IMG/VR virus record: IMGVR_UViG_3300031669_000210 | Span: 1-26,203 of that record | DNA: 26,203 nt | Reading direction: 5' to 3' (one strand) | DNA from: a virus | Shown: piece after piece, positions 7,307 through 14,268 of the stretch | How the letters are laid out: the number at the start of each line of letters is the position of its first letter | How positions within the stretch are numbered: the first letter of the stretch is position 1 | The notes under the pieces: generated by a model | What the model was told of the DNA's origin: nothing | What the model saw: only the letters and a program-made list of their open reading frames with translations | Databases searched by the model: none | Program-made: the position numbers and the translations under genes

Positions 7307-7513
7307 GTGACTTATGGCAAAAAAAGCTATGATCAAAGATTAAAAGAACGTTGGTTCCGCCGACAAAACAAAGATAGATTAGATGCTAAACGGCGTCTGG
7401 ATGAATTCACAAAATATCACAATTCTTTTATGGCGGCGGGTAGGATCATAAATGCATTTTTTTACCGTCACCTATCAAGCAAATCCATCCGACCCGATAA
7501 GACGGGCGGCTGA
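7307..7513 (+). CDS. Small basic protein, doubtful
   Basis: A 68-aa ORF that would start at GTG 7307 (a GAGCGATAG sequence is the only upstream candidate for ribosome binding). It is very basic (YDQRLKERWFRRQNKDRLDAKRRLDEF) and has no recognisable domain. It ends 34 nt before the preferred start of the next gene (7548). Codon use is A+T-rich like the surrounding block. It may be real but could be chance. Confidence 0.35.
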   Translation: MTYGKKSYDQRLKERWFRRQNKDRLDAKRRLDEFTKYHNSFMAAGRIINAFFYRHLSSKSIRPDKTGG

Positions 7514-7547
7514 TAACGGCGTTAACAGGAAGAACGGAGTCGATGTT

Positions 7548-8384
7548 ATGTTCATTGATCAAGTGCGAGAAATCGGGTTTGAATTGAATGAGTCAAAGAT
7601 TACGGATGCGAAGGTTTTCCGCGTATATGAAAGCCTATCGAATTTTTGGGATGGGAATAAAAGGCTTGGCAGCAGCCTAATTAATGACGGCGATAAAAAG
7701 GGTAAATTCCTTTGTGCATCATATATGCCAAGTGAAAATTCTTGTCTATCTTTCAACGATGCCGTTTTGTGGGTATTAGAAAATAAGTTTGAAGATTCCA
7801 CCTCTGATCGTTTGCTCCTTTACCGTATGTTTTGGAAATCTTTCATGGAGTATGAGGACGGTCCTGCTTTAAATAAAATGTCAGCCGCAATAATCAAAAA
7901 AACCACAGAGGGCTTTGTTCTGATACCAGGCGCTGTATTTGAGCCTCGTAAGTTTCGGAGCGACTTCAGGCGGCCAAGGGGTGAAATTGAGGTGGGCATC
8001 TTAGTCCAAGGCTCGGTTATTATTAACACATTCTTAACCCTACTGTCCTGCAAAAACGTAAGGGCAAGAAAAAATATCCCGGATATAAAAGCCCAAAGGA
8101 AACGGAACAAAAAAAACAAACTTCCTCTGGTATCCTGGTACACCCTGGAACTACAGGGGTTTAGTACAAACGGATCTCAACCGGCCCAGGGCCTCTGGAC
8201 CAACCGCCTACATTTTTGTCGAGGCCATATCCGAGAATATGGTCCGCCCGGACTGTTCGGAAGATATGTCGGTCGATTTTGGATCACGCCGCATTTCCGA
8301 GGCAAGAGTTCTAAAGGGGAGATTTACAAGGATTATGATATTTCAAAAATCAGCTTATCTGCTAACCAGGAGATACGTGGATAA
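7548..8384 (+). CDS. Unrecognised accessory protein with conserved-looking HxxRGH...LFGRYVGRFW C-terminal motif
   Basis: 278 aa from ATG 7548 (CGGAGT about 7 nt upstream); an in-frame ATG at 7452 is also possible. No named domain. The C-terminal quarter has a striking block: LHFCRGHIREYGPPGLFGRYVGRFWITPHFRG (residues 221-252) followed by GEIYKDYDI. As I recall, this His/Arg/Gly/Trp pattern also occurs in other mobile-element proteins of unknown function. The middle has a hydrophobic stretch (EVGILVQGSVIINTFLTLLSC, 148-168) and a Lys/Arg-rich linker (KAQRKRNKKNK). The gene is A+T-rich and sits at the end of the accessory block immediately before the late control region. It could be a moron-type gene affecting the host or rival phages; that is inference. 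Confidence 0.65.
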   Translation: MFIDQVREIGFELNESKITDAKVFRVYESLSNFWDGNKRLGSSLINDGDKKGKFLCASYMPSENSCLSFNDAVLWVLENKFEDSTSDRLLLYRMFWKSFMEYEDGPALNKMSAAIIKKTTEGFVLIPGAVFEPRKFRSDFRRPRGEIEVGILVQGSVIINTFLTLLSCKNVRARKNIPDIKAQRKRNKKNKLPLVSWYTLELQGFSTNGSQPAQGLWTNRLHFCRGHIREYGPPGLFGRYVGRFWITPHFRGKSSKGEIYKDYDISKISLSANQEIRG

Positions 8385-8403
8385 AGACCGCTAAAAAAAT
8401 TGC

Positions 8404-8444
8404 TTGACATGTTGCAGCAACGCCTGTAGCGTGTAAAATACAAT
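8404..8444 (+). promoter_or_regulatory. Candidate activator-dependent late promoter
   Basis: TTGACA at 8404-8409 is followed by a perfect 11-bp palindrome GTTGC-A-GCAAC (8411-8421) and by TAAAAT (8434-8439) / TACAAT (8439-8444). The distance from TTGACA to either -10-like box is too long (24 or 29 nt) for a normal sigma-70 promoter. A -10 box plus a dyad centred about 35 nt upstream of the expected start is the layout of Mu middle and late promoters, which need the Mor or C activator. It lies in the gap just before the lysis and head genes. Inference from layout only. Confidence 0.4.
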
Positions 8445-8453
8445 TAAAAAGTT

Positions 8454-8602
8454 ATCCGCTGCAGAACAGAGTGGCGGATCAGGGGTTGACGGAGCCCGAC
8501 TCAGAGTCCCGTCCCGCTGAAAGCGGGATCGTGGCATAACGGCTAACCAAAGCCCGGCATTTTTCGATTTTCAATCGAAGGTCGAATTGTCGGGCTTTTT
8601 TT
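8454..8602 (+). ncRNA. Candidate structured leader or small RNA of the late region
   Basis: About 150 nt without a credible ORF hold successive hairpins: 8454-8479 (9-bp stem with two G-U pairs, loop of 8), 8488-8513 (GACGG/CCGTC enclosing GACTCAGAGTC), 8512-8528 (TCCCGCT-GAA-AGCGGGA), then the terminator at 8549-8602. With the promoter candidate just upstream this could be a free-standing small RNA or an attenuating leader. The 8512-8528 hairpin also looks like a common dispersed repeat, so part of the structure may be repeat-derived. Confidence 0.35.
8549..8602 (+). terminator. Rho-independent terminator
   Basis: AAAGCCCGGCA (8549-8559) pairs with TGTCGGGCTTT (8588-8598), an 11-bp stem with one G-U pair, followed by a run of T (8596-8602). 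Inside lies a second perfect hairpin TTCGATT-TTC-AATCGAA (8563-8579). This is the only strong terminator in the window. It separates the accessory block and leader from the lysis genes, so late transcription must either read through it or start after it. Confidence 0.75.
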
Positions 8603-8616
8603 ATTGCGGGAACAGG

Positions 8617-8775
8617 ATGCCGGAAAAAGGCGAAGACGCGCAGGCGACGGAGCGGATTATCGTTGAGCCGCGGGGGCAAACGGGCTGTGTGTATCTTATG
8701 AATCTGCCTCTTATCAAGAACGGGCGGGTAATTGCGGATCCGTGGCCGGTACCGGCATGGGTGAGTTTTAATTAG
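8617..8775 (+). CDS. Small hypothetical protein
   Basis: A 52-aa ORF from ATG 8617, directly after the terminator, with GGGAACAGG upstream. An in-frame TTG at 8587 lies inside the terminator stem and is unlikely as a start. The sequence (IIVEPRGQTGCVYLMNLPLIKNGRVIADPWPVPAW) has no recognised domain, membrane segment or metal motif. It precedes the endolysin. Support is limited to an open frame and a fair start site. Confidence 0.4.
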   Translation: MPEKGEDAQATERIIVEPRGQTGCVYLMNLPLIKNGRVIADPWPVPAWVSFN

Positions 8776-8776
8776 T

Positions 8777-8817
8777 TTACCGTTCACCGTTCACCGTTTA
8801 TCCCGCCTCTGGCGGGA
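8777..8817 (+). repeat. Heptad array (ACCGTTC) followed by TCCCGCC hairpin
   Basis: Three ACCGTTC-type 7-mers (8777-8799) are followed by a perfect hairpin TCCCGCC-TCT-GGCGGGA (8801-8817). The hairpin resembles the one at 8512-8528. The heptads match those at 17121, 18253 and 25303. Confidence 0.7.
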
Positions 8818-8850
8818 ATAACAAGAACGGGGAACCGGGGAGATGGAGTA

Positions 8851-9300
8851 ATGATTACATGGGATCAGATCCGTCATTTCGTCTCTAAGGAGTTTGATGA
8901 TTCCCGCCATCCCGGAAGCGGCGAACAGATCGACATGCGCCTCGTCTTGAACCTCGACTATCTATGGGAGAGGGTCTACATCATATCCGACAAGAAGCCT
9001 GTCATTATCATCACGCAAGCAGTGGATCTTTACGGCGAGCACGGGCATGCCGATAGCAGCTACCATCTGGAAAAACAGGGCTGCCAGGCCGCCGATTTTA
9101 TCATTCTCACCGATCTTGACCCCCGGATACAATACCAGCTGGTCGAACGCCAGGGCTTTGGCGGCATCGGGATATATTACGACTGGCAGTATAAAGGCAG
9201 GCCTGTCTCGATCGGATTTCATACAGACCTTCGTCCGGCTCAACTGATCCAGAGATGGAGGCGGGTGAACGGCGAATATTTTTACCTGTTGGGGAGGTAA
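8851..9300 (+). CDS. Endolysin: M15-type zinc peptidase (D-Ala-D-Ala carboxypeptidase/endopeptidase fold)
   Basis: 149 aa with the zinc-ligand pattern of the M15 (VanY/phage endolysin) family: H72 and D82 in SYHLEKQGCQAADF, then H124 and D126 in GFHTDLRP. Such enzymes cleave peptide cross-links in peptidoglycan and release progeny phage. There is no signal peptide, so it should depend on the holin encoded next. ATG 8851 has GGAGT 3-7 nt upstream. Its stop TAA (9298-9300) comes immediately before the holin start. Length is typical for a single-domain phage M15 lysin. Compared with the usual S-x-H-x6-D spacing, the H72-D82 gap is slightly long, so activity should not be taken for granted. Confidence 0.8.
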   Translation: MITWDQIRHFVSKEFDDSRHPGSGEQIDMRLVLNLDYLWERVYIISDKKPVIIITQAVDLYGEHGHADSSYHLEKQGCQAADFIILTDLDPRIQYQLVERQGFGGIGIYYDWQYKGRPVSIGFHTDLRPAQLIQRWRRVNGEYFYLLGR

Positions 9301-9302
9301 TC

Positions 9303-9839
9303 ATGGGCGCATTCAGCACGATAGCGGACGGGATCAAGGCGATTGCTCCTACAGTCGCGAACCTTATTCTGCCCGGCTCAGGGACGCTTTTGGGAGGGCT
9401 CATGAGGGCGGTGACAGGGGACAGTGAGTCGGACATCGAAGCTGTGGCCGCCAAAATAGAGGCGGACCCGAAACTCTATGTGGAGCTGCAGACCAGGGCG
9501 ATGGAACAAGAGGTAAGCCTGGCACAGATCGAGGCCGCCAAACTCGCAACCGTGAATGCCACCATGCAGGCGGAATCGAAAAGCGAACGGTGGCCGCAGT
9601 ACTCCTGGAGGCCGGCTAACGGTTTTGCCTATCCCCTGGCAGTGATTCTTATCTATTTCCTCCTTCCCCTGCTCGGCAAGGCGGTGCCGGACGTGCCTCA
9701 ATGGATCTGGGTGGGCTGGCTTTCCATCCTGGGCGTGGCCGTCTGGGACAGGGGAAAAGAAAAAAGGGCACAGGCGGGAGAGCATAAGCCCGGTTTGATC
9801 GAGGGGGCTATCAGTGCAATTCAGGGAGGCAAATCATGA
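9303..9839 (+). CDS. Holin of the 3-TM (GTA-type) family
   Basis: 178 aa from ATG 9303, with GGGGAGG at 9291-9297 overlapping the endolysin stop. An amphipathic, glycine-rich N-terminal segment (AIAPTVANLILPGSGTLLGGLM) is followed by a helical acidic middle (AVAAKIEADPKLYVELQTRAMEQEV), the hallmark SERWPQYSWRPANGFAYPLAVI, and two clear spans at about 108-125 and 134-149. The RW...SWRP motif is characteristic of the three-TM holins found in gene transfer agents and Mu-like phages. It would make the membrane lesion that lets the M15 endolysin reach the cell wall. It overlaps the next gene by ATGA. Confidence 0.8.
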   Translation: MGAFSTIADGIKAIAPTVANLILPGSGTLLGGLMRAVTGDSESDIEAVAAKIEADPKLYVELQTRAMEQEVSLAQIEAAKLATVNATMQAESKSERWPQYSWRPANGFAYPLAVILIYFLLPLLGKAVPDVPQWIWVGWLSILGVAVWDRGKEKRAQAGEHKPGLIEGAISAIQGGKS

Positions 9840-10108
9840 CCGCGCAGATCGCCCTGGTAATCGTGGGATGCGTGTTCTCGGCGCTGCTGACATTGGCGGT
9901 GATTTACTTAAAGGACATAAAAAGCAGCATACTCAGGCAGGGCAATCGCCACGATAAACTGCGCCAGGAGCTGGCGGACCTCAAGGAGGCGCTGCCGAAA
10001 GATTACGTCCGCCGCGAGGACTGGATCATGAGTTTCGGCAAGATCGAGCAGAAAATAGACGCGATATGGGAGTTTGTGCATCAACCTATAGGGCGGGGAG
10101 GCTTGTGA
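9836..10108 (+). CDS. Small membrane-anchored coiled-coil protein of the lysis cassette
   Basis: 90 aa: an N-terminal membrane span (IALVIVGCVFSALLTLAVIYL, about 4-25) followed by a charged helix (KSSILRQGNRHDKLRQELADLKEALPKD) and an amphipathic end. The topology (N-terminal anchor, periplasmic coiled coil) resembles an inner-membrane spanin or the small accessory proteins in Mu-like lysis cassettes. No outer-membrane partner with a lipobox is seen nearby, so a spanin role is only a possibility. Overlaps with both neighbours (ATGA at 9836, TGATG at 10106) indicate coupled translation. Confidence 0.65.
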   Translation: MTAQIALVIVGCVFSALLTLAVIYLKDIKSSILRQGNRHDKLRQELADLKEALPKDYVRREDWIMSFGKIEQKIDAIWEFVHQPIGRGGL

Positions 10109-10410
10109 TGGACCTGGAGAAAAAACGCATAGAGGTATTGCGCTGGAGGATACTGCAGACCCTGAACGTGGGGCGGCCCTATCCCGTGTCGGAAGAGGTG
10201 ATCATGGCCACGGTGGGCGGCGAGGACATGCCTGTCACTCCCAGGGAGCTGAGACGGGAGATGGATTACCTGGAGGACCGCAAGCTCATAGTGATCAGCG
10301 GCAAGGACACCGCCTTCTGGAGCGCGGACCTGACCCATCACGGGGTCGACGTGGCGGAGTATACCGTCGAGTGCCTGCCCGGGATCGCCCGCCCGGCGAA
10401 GTACTGGTAG
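10108..10410 (+). CDS. Winged-helix-like protein upstream of small terminase (Mu gp26-position)
   Basis: 100 aa from ATG 10108, overlapping the previous stop. The pattern VLRWRILQTLNVGRPYPVSEEVIMATV...TPRELRREMDYLEDRKLIVISG is a typical winged helix, then WSADLTHHGVDVAEYTVECLPGIARP. A gene of this type stands directly before gp27 in many Mu-like phages. Its role is not established; DNA binding in packaging or late gene control is a reasonable guess. The 10-nt spacing to the gp27 start supports a common operon. Confidence 0.75.
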   Translation: MDLEKKRIEVLRWRILQTLNVGRPYPVSEEVIMATVGGEDMPVTPRELRREMDYLEDRKLIVISGKDTAFWSADLTHHGVDVAEYTVECLPGIARPAKYW

Positions 10411-10420
10411 GGGGTTGATC

Positions 10421-10945
10421 ATGCAGCGATCGAGCGTGGAACTGCTGCCCGATGAGGTGCGCCGGGACCTGGAGAAAAAACTGATCCAGGGCGGGTTTGC
10501 CGGGTACGAGGCGCTGGCGGATTGGCTGGGCGAACAGGGATACGAGATCTCGAAATCCAGCGTGCACCGGTATGGCAGGAAATTCGAGGACAGGCTGCGG
10601 GCCCTGAAGGTGGCCACGGACCAGGCCAAGGCCATTGCGGAGGCCTCGGAGGATGACGCGGGCGCCATGAACGACGCGATAATACGACTTGTGCAGACCA
10701 AAGCGTTCGAGGTGCTGGTGGAGCTGGACGTGGACGACAAGAGCCTCCCCAGGATCGGCCAGATGGTCGCCAAGCTGGCGCAGGCCGCGGTGAGGCAGAA
10801 AAAGTGGCAGACGGAGATGGAGACCGCGGCGAGGAAGCGGGCGCTCGAGGACGCGGCAAACGCCATTGAGAGTGCCGCCTCCGAGCAGGGCCTGAGCAGT
10901 GATCAGGCTGAATTCTGGCGCAAAAAGGTATTGGGAGTTGCGTAA
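10421..10945 (+). CDS. Terminase small subunit-like protein (Mu gp27, DUF3486)
   Basis: 174 aa. The DUF3486 signature is clear: SSVELLPDEVRRDLEKKLIQGGFAGYEALADWLGEQGYEISKSSVHRYGRKFE, which includes a DNA-binding helix-turn-helix at about 28-52, then a long helical, Ala-rich oligomerisation part ending in LSSDQAEFWRKKVLGV. In Mu-like phages it acts as the DNA-recognition partner of the packaging motor. ATG 10421 follows GGGGTTGATC; a TTG 6 nt earlier is also in frame. The stop TAA (10943-10945) overlaps the terminase start (TAATG). Confidence 0.9.
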   Translation: MQRSSVELLPDEVRRDLEKKLIQGGFAGYEALADWLGEQGYEISKSSVHRYGRKFEDRLRALKVATDQAKAIAEASEDDAGAMNDAIIRLVQTKAFEVLVELDVDDKSLPRIGQMVAKLAQAAVRQKKWQTEMETAARKRALEDAANAIESAASEQGLSSDQAEFWRKKVLGVA

Positions 10946-12549
10946 TGACCGACCGGCCCGGGGATATCGAGCGCATACTAAGCTGGGATGAATTGCCTCC
11001 CAGCGTGCGGGAGATCCCGGAGGGATACGACCCCCTGGCTGAAGGTGTGCTGATGAAACACCAGGCCGGGTGGATCAAGCAGATCCACGCGTATCCCCTC
11101 AATATCGCAGAAAAGGGACGGCGCACGGGCATCACCTTTGCCACGGCCCTGGACGATACGATCACGGCGTCGAGTAAAAAGAAGGCGGGCGGGGATAACA
11201 TCTATTACATCGGCGACACCAGGGAAAAAGGGCTCGAGTATATAGGCTACTGCGCCCACATGGCCAGGATCATGGCGGCGGCTATGGCGGACGGATGGCA
11301 GGGTATCGAGGTATTCCTGTTCGAGGACCAGCAGCCGGACGGATCATCGAAGCACATTACCAGTTACCGGATCAGGTTCGCATCGCGTTTTCAGATAGTG
11401 GCCTTATCATCCAGGCCGGCGAGCATCCGGGGACTGCAGGGCAAGGTCAACATCGACGAGGCGGCGTTTCACCTTAACGTGCAGGCCGTGATCGATTCCA
11501 CCCTGGCCCTGATCATATGGGGCGGGGACATCCGCATCATAAGCACGCACAACGGCGACAAGAACCCGTTCAACCAGCTCATCCACGACACGAGGGCGGG
11601 ACTGTTCGCGTTTAAGATATTCAGGGTGACATTCGACGATGCCGTTAAAAACGGGCTGTACGAGCGGGTCTGCATGGTCAAGGGATGGACCCCGACGCCG
11701 GAAGGGAAAAAGGAATGGTACCAGCGGGTGCGCGGGGCATACGGTGCCAACAAGGCGGCCATGAAAGAGGAGCTGGACGCTATCCCCAGGGAAGGATCTG
11801 GGGTGGCCATCCCCGGCATCCTGATCGAGGCGTGCATGAAAGAGGTGAGGCCGATCGTACGCCTCGCCCTGGACAATAACTTCGCCCTCAAGGGGGAGGA
11901 CTACAGAAAATCATGGTGCGAGGAGTGGATCCGGATCCACCTCGCGCCTCTCATGAAAGGGCTGGATAAAACGCTCGATCACGTTTTCGGGCAGGACTTT
12001 GCGCGGTACGGTAATTTTTCCGTTATCGGCCCCCTGGAGATCTTGAAAAACCTGGTGCGGAAATGCCCCTTCCTGGTGGAGATGCACAATGTGCCGTCGC
12101 GTCAACAGGAGCAGGTGCTCTGGTACATGATCGACAACTTCCCGAGATTCCGGGGCGGTGCGATGGATGCGACCGGGCCGGGGCTGACGTTTGCGGAATA
12201 CACGGCGGACAGGTACGGCCGGCCGTTGATCGAGGAGATAACCCTGAACGATGCCTGGTACAGGGAACATATGCTGCCGTTCCAGGACAGCTTCGAAGAC
12301 CAGACCATCGACCTGCCGCGCGACGCGGACATAAAAAACGACCTCCGCGCGCTCGAGCTGATCGACGGCATCATCAAGCTGCCCAGGCTGACGGTCAGCG
12401 ATACGAAAAACCCGAAATTCATGCGGCATGGAGACGCGGCGATCGCGCTCGCACTGGGACATTATAAATCGATAAACATGGGCGGCGGGCCTGTGGAATA
12501 CAAAACCATATCGAAGCGCCGGTTCGGCGGCGTCAAGGGGACGTGGTGA
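10945..12549 (+). CDS. Terminase large subunit (Mu gp28 family)
   Basis: 534 aa packaging motor. N-terminal ATPase: an unusual Walker A-like EKGRRTGIT at residues 56-64, Walker B KVNIDEAAF at 167-175 (D171, E172), then the coupling segment RIISTHNGDKNPFN at 197-210. C-terminal RNase H-like nuclease: GQDFARYGNFSVI from 349 (D351 the likely first metal ligand), GAMDATGPG, and the final MRHGDAAIALALGH with a further acidic residue. In Mu the motor cuts DNA at both phage-host junctions, packaging flanking host DNA. Length is normal for the family. Its start overlaps gp27. A 59-nt repeat-containing gap follows before the portal. Confidence 0.92.
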   Translation: MTDRPGDIERILSWDELPPSVREIPEGYDPLAEGVLMKHQAGWIKQIHAYPLNIAEKGRRTGITFATALDDTITASSKKKAGGDNIYYIGDTREKGLEYIGYCAHMARIMAAAMADGWQGIEVFLFEDQQPDGSSKHITSYRIRFASRFQIVALSSRPASIRGLQGKVNIDEAAFHLNVQAVIDSTLALIIWGGDIRIISTHNGDKNPFNQLIHDTRAGLFAFKIFRVTFDDAVKNGLYERVCMVKGWTPTPEGKKEWYQRVRGAYGANKAAMKEELDAIPREGSGVAIPGILIEACMKEVRPIVRLALDNNFALKGEDYRKSWCEEWIRIHLAPLMKGLDKTLDHVFGQDFARYGNFSVIGPLEILKNLVRKCPFLVEMHNVPSRQQEQVLWYMIDNFPRFRGGAMDATGPGLTFAEYTADRYGRPLIEEITLNDAWYREHMLPFQDSFEDQTIDLPRDADIKNDLRALELIDGIIKLPRLTVSDTKNPKFMRHGDAAIALALGHYKSINMGGGPVEYKTISKRRFGGVKGTW

Positions 12550-12552
12550 AAG

Positions 12553-12606
12553 AAGCTGTCAGCTGTCAGCCCTTCGACTTCGCTCAGGGCTAAAGTGCGG
12601 AGCACT
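12553..12606 (+). repeat. AGCTGTC heptads, TTCGAC element and a hairpin holding the portal ribosome binding site
   Basis: The terminase-portal gap consists of two AGCTGTC units (12553-12568), the dispersed element CCCTTCGACTTCGCTCAGGG (12570-12589), and a perfect small hairpin AGTGC-GGA-GCACT (12594-12606) whose loop and first 3' stem base carry the only candidate Shine-Dalgarno sequence (GGAG) for the portal start at 12609. Confidence 0.65.
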
Positions 12607-12608
12607 AT

Positions 12609-14240
12609 ATGATACTGGACCAGTTCGGACGGGAAATCAAGACGATGAAGGTGCCGGAGCGGCGGCCCCTGGCGGCGGCGCCGGTCCTGGATTCGTGGCG
12701 GGAGTACGTGAGCGCGGGCCTGACCCCGCGGCGGCTGACGACCCTGCTCAAAGAGGCGGACTCCGGGAACGTGCAGAGACAGGCCGAGCTGTTCGACCAG
12801 ATGGAGGAAAAGGACGCTCACCTCCTGGGGGAGGCGGAGAAGCGGAGAAACGCCATACTGGATGTGGAGTTCCGGGTTTCGCCGGCCTCGGAGGACAGCC
12901 GGGACGTGAAGACGGCGGAGTTCGTGCAGGAGTACTTCGACAATTTCACGGACTGGGACGATACCCTGGTCTCGCTCCAGGACAGCGTCGGAAAGGGGTT
13001 CTCGGCCCTGGAGATCCACTGGGACGTGTCGTCCGGCCAGGCCATGCCGAGGGACCTGGAATTCATCGAGCAGAAACGGTTTCTGTTCACCGATCCGGCC
13101 GGGTACCTGCGCAAATATCCCCGCCTGCTCTCGGACGCCAACATGATGGGCGAGGAGATCCCGGCGTGGAAGATCCTCTTCCACCGCTACGGGGGCAAGG
13201 CGGGCCACGCGGCGCGGTCCGGTATTTACCGGGTGTGCGCGTGGATGTTCCTTTTCCGCAATTACGCGCTCAAGGACTGGATGGCGTTCCTGGAGGTGTT
13301 CGGGATGCCCCTCAGGCTTGGGAAATATGACCCCGGCGCGGGCCCGGAAGACAAGGACGCCCTGATCACGGCCATACAATCCCTGGGCTCGGACGCGGCC
13401 GGGATCATCTCCAAGAATACGGAGATCGAATTCGTCGAGGCGGTCAAGCACGGGGCCGGGGGGAACAACCCGTACGAGACGATGGCCGTGTACTGCGGGA
13501 AGGAAATATCCAAGGCCCTGCTGGGCCAGACCCTGACCGCGGACGTGGGCGACGTGGGCTCCTACGCGGCTGCCAGGACCCACAACGAGGTGCGCATCGA
13601 CCTGGCCAAGGCGGATACGCGCACCGTGGGAGCGACCGTCAGGTACCAGCTTATACGGCCGATGGTGGGATTTAACTTCGGGTGGGACACGCCGGTACCC
13701 GGATACGCCGCGATCTGGAACGAGCGCGAGGACCTCAAGAGCCTGAGCGAGGTATACAAAAATGTGATCCAGTTCGGCCAGCCGGTTTCCGCCGAGCACG
13801 TGAGCGAGCGGTTCGGGATCCCGCTGCCGGAGGAGGACCAGACGATTTTGCAGCCCGTGAGTTCCGCCCCGATGGCCATGAAGCGTTTAAATCCGGCCCA
13901 GGCTGCGAGAACCGGGGCAAAAACGTCTAATCATACGCGGCTCGCGGCAAAAGACGACCCAGGGCCTGTTTTTGACGCGGAGCAGCAGGAACTGGAGGAG
14001 CTCGCGGACGATTCCCTGGGTCTCGCGGCCGCGGCATGGAAAGGGATAGACGGCCCGGTCCGGAAGCTGATCGAATCCAGCTCGTCCCTGGAGGAATTGC
14101 GGGACAGGATATTCGATATCTACGCGGACCTGGATCCGGCGGACCTGGAAAAGGTGGTACGCGACGCCCTGGTCACCGCGGCACTGGCAGGCGCGGCGGA
14201 CGCGGCGAAGGGAAGGAAAAAATTGAAAATTGACAATTGA
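12609..14240 (+). CDS. Portal protein (Mu gp29, DUF935)
   Basis: 543 aa with the DUF935 portal pattern: ILDQFGREI opening, LTPRRLTTLLKEADSGNVQRQAELFDQMEEKDAHLLGEAEKRRNAIL, FSALEIHWD, a GIYRVCAWMFLFRNYALKDWMAFLEVFGMPLRLGKYD core, and GQTLTADVGDVGSYAAARTHNEVR. It forms the dodecameric ring at the head vertex through which DNA enters and to which the tail is attached. The C-terminal region after about residue 410 is Ala/Glu-rich and helical, as in Mu relatives. The last four residues (KIDN) and the stop are encoded by the ATTGAAA/ATTGACA repeat that fills the following gap, so the original C-terminal end may have been altered. The start site GGAG lies in a small hairpin. Confidence 0.92.
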   Translation: MILDQFGREIKTMKVPERRPLAAAPVLDSWREYVSAGLTPRRLTTLLKEADSGNVQRQAELFDQMEEKDAHLLGEAEKRRNAILDVEFRVSPASEDSRDVKTAEFVQEYFDNFTDWDDTLVSLQDSVGKGFSALEIHWDVSSGQAMPRDLEFIEQKRFLFTDPAGYLRKYPRLLSDANMMGEEIPAWKILFHRYGGKAGHAARSGIYRVCAWMFLFRNYALKDWMAFLEVFGMPLRLGKYDPGAGPEDKDALITAIQSLGSDAAGIISKNTEIEFVEAVKHGAGGNNPYETMAVYCGKEISKALLGQTLTADVGDVGSYAAARTHNEVRIDLAKADTRTVGATVRYQLIRPMVGFNFGWDTPVPGYAAIWNEREDLKSLSEVYKNVIQFGQPVSAEHVSERFGIPLPEEDQTILQPVSSAPMAMKRLNPAQAARTGAKTSNHTRLAAKDDPGPVFDAEQQELEELADDSLGLAAAAWKGIDGPVRKLIESSSSLEELRDRIFDIYADLDPADLEKVVRDALVTAALAGAADAAKGRKKLKIDN

Positions 14241-14256
14241 AAATTGAAAATTGTCA
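14220..14256 (+). repeat. ATTGAAA heptad array overlapping the portal stop codon
   Basis: A run of 7-nt units ATTGAAA, ATTGACA, ATTGAAA, ATTGAAA then ATTGTCA (14224-14256). The first units are translated as the last codons of the portal gene, and the array ends right at the ribosome binding site (AAAGGAGGGAG) of the next gene. Confidence 0.8.
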
Positions 14257-14268
14257 AAGGAGGGAGAC

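Noticed and set aside
8404-8444. Ordinary sigma-70 promoter using TTGACA at 8404
   Set aside because: The spacing to TAAAAT or TACAAT is 24 or 29 nt, far from 17; the sequence 17 nt away (TAGCGT) is a poor -10 box.
8454-8548. Structured region considered as a tRNA or tmRNA
   Set aside because: No cloverleaf with a 7-bp acceptor stem, T-arm consensus or CCA end could be drawn.
8587-8616. TTG start at 8587 for the small ORF after the terminator
   Set aside because: It lies inside the terminator stem, and ATG 8617 is the better start.
12462-13799. Long reverse-strand ORF (445 codons) opposite the portal gene
   Set aside because: It mirrors a well-recognised portal gene in GC-rich DNA; its translation is Arg/Pro/His/Leu-rich without domains and it has no sensible start context.
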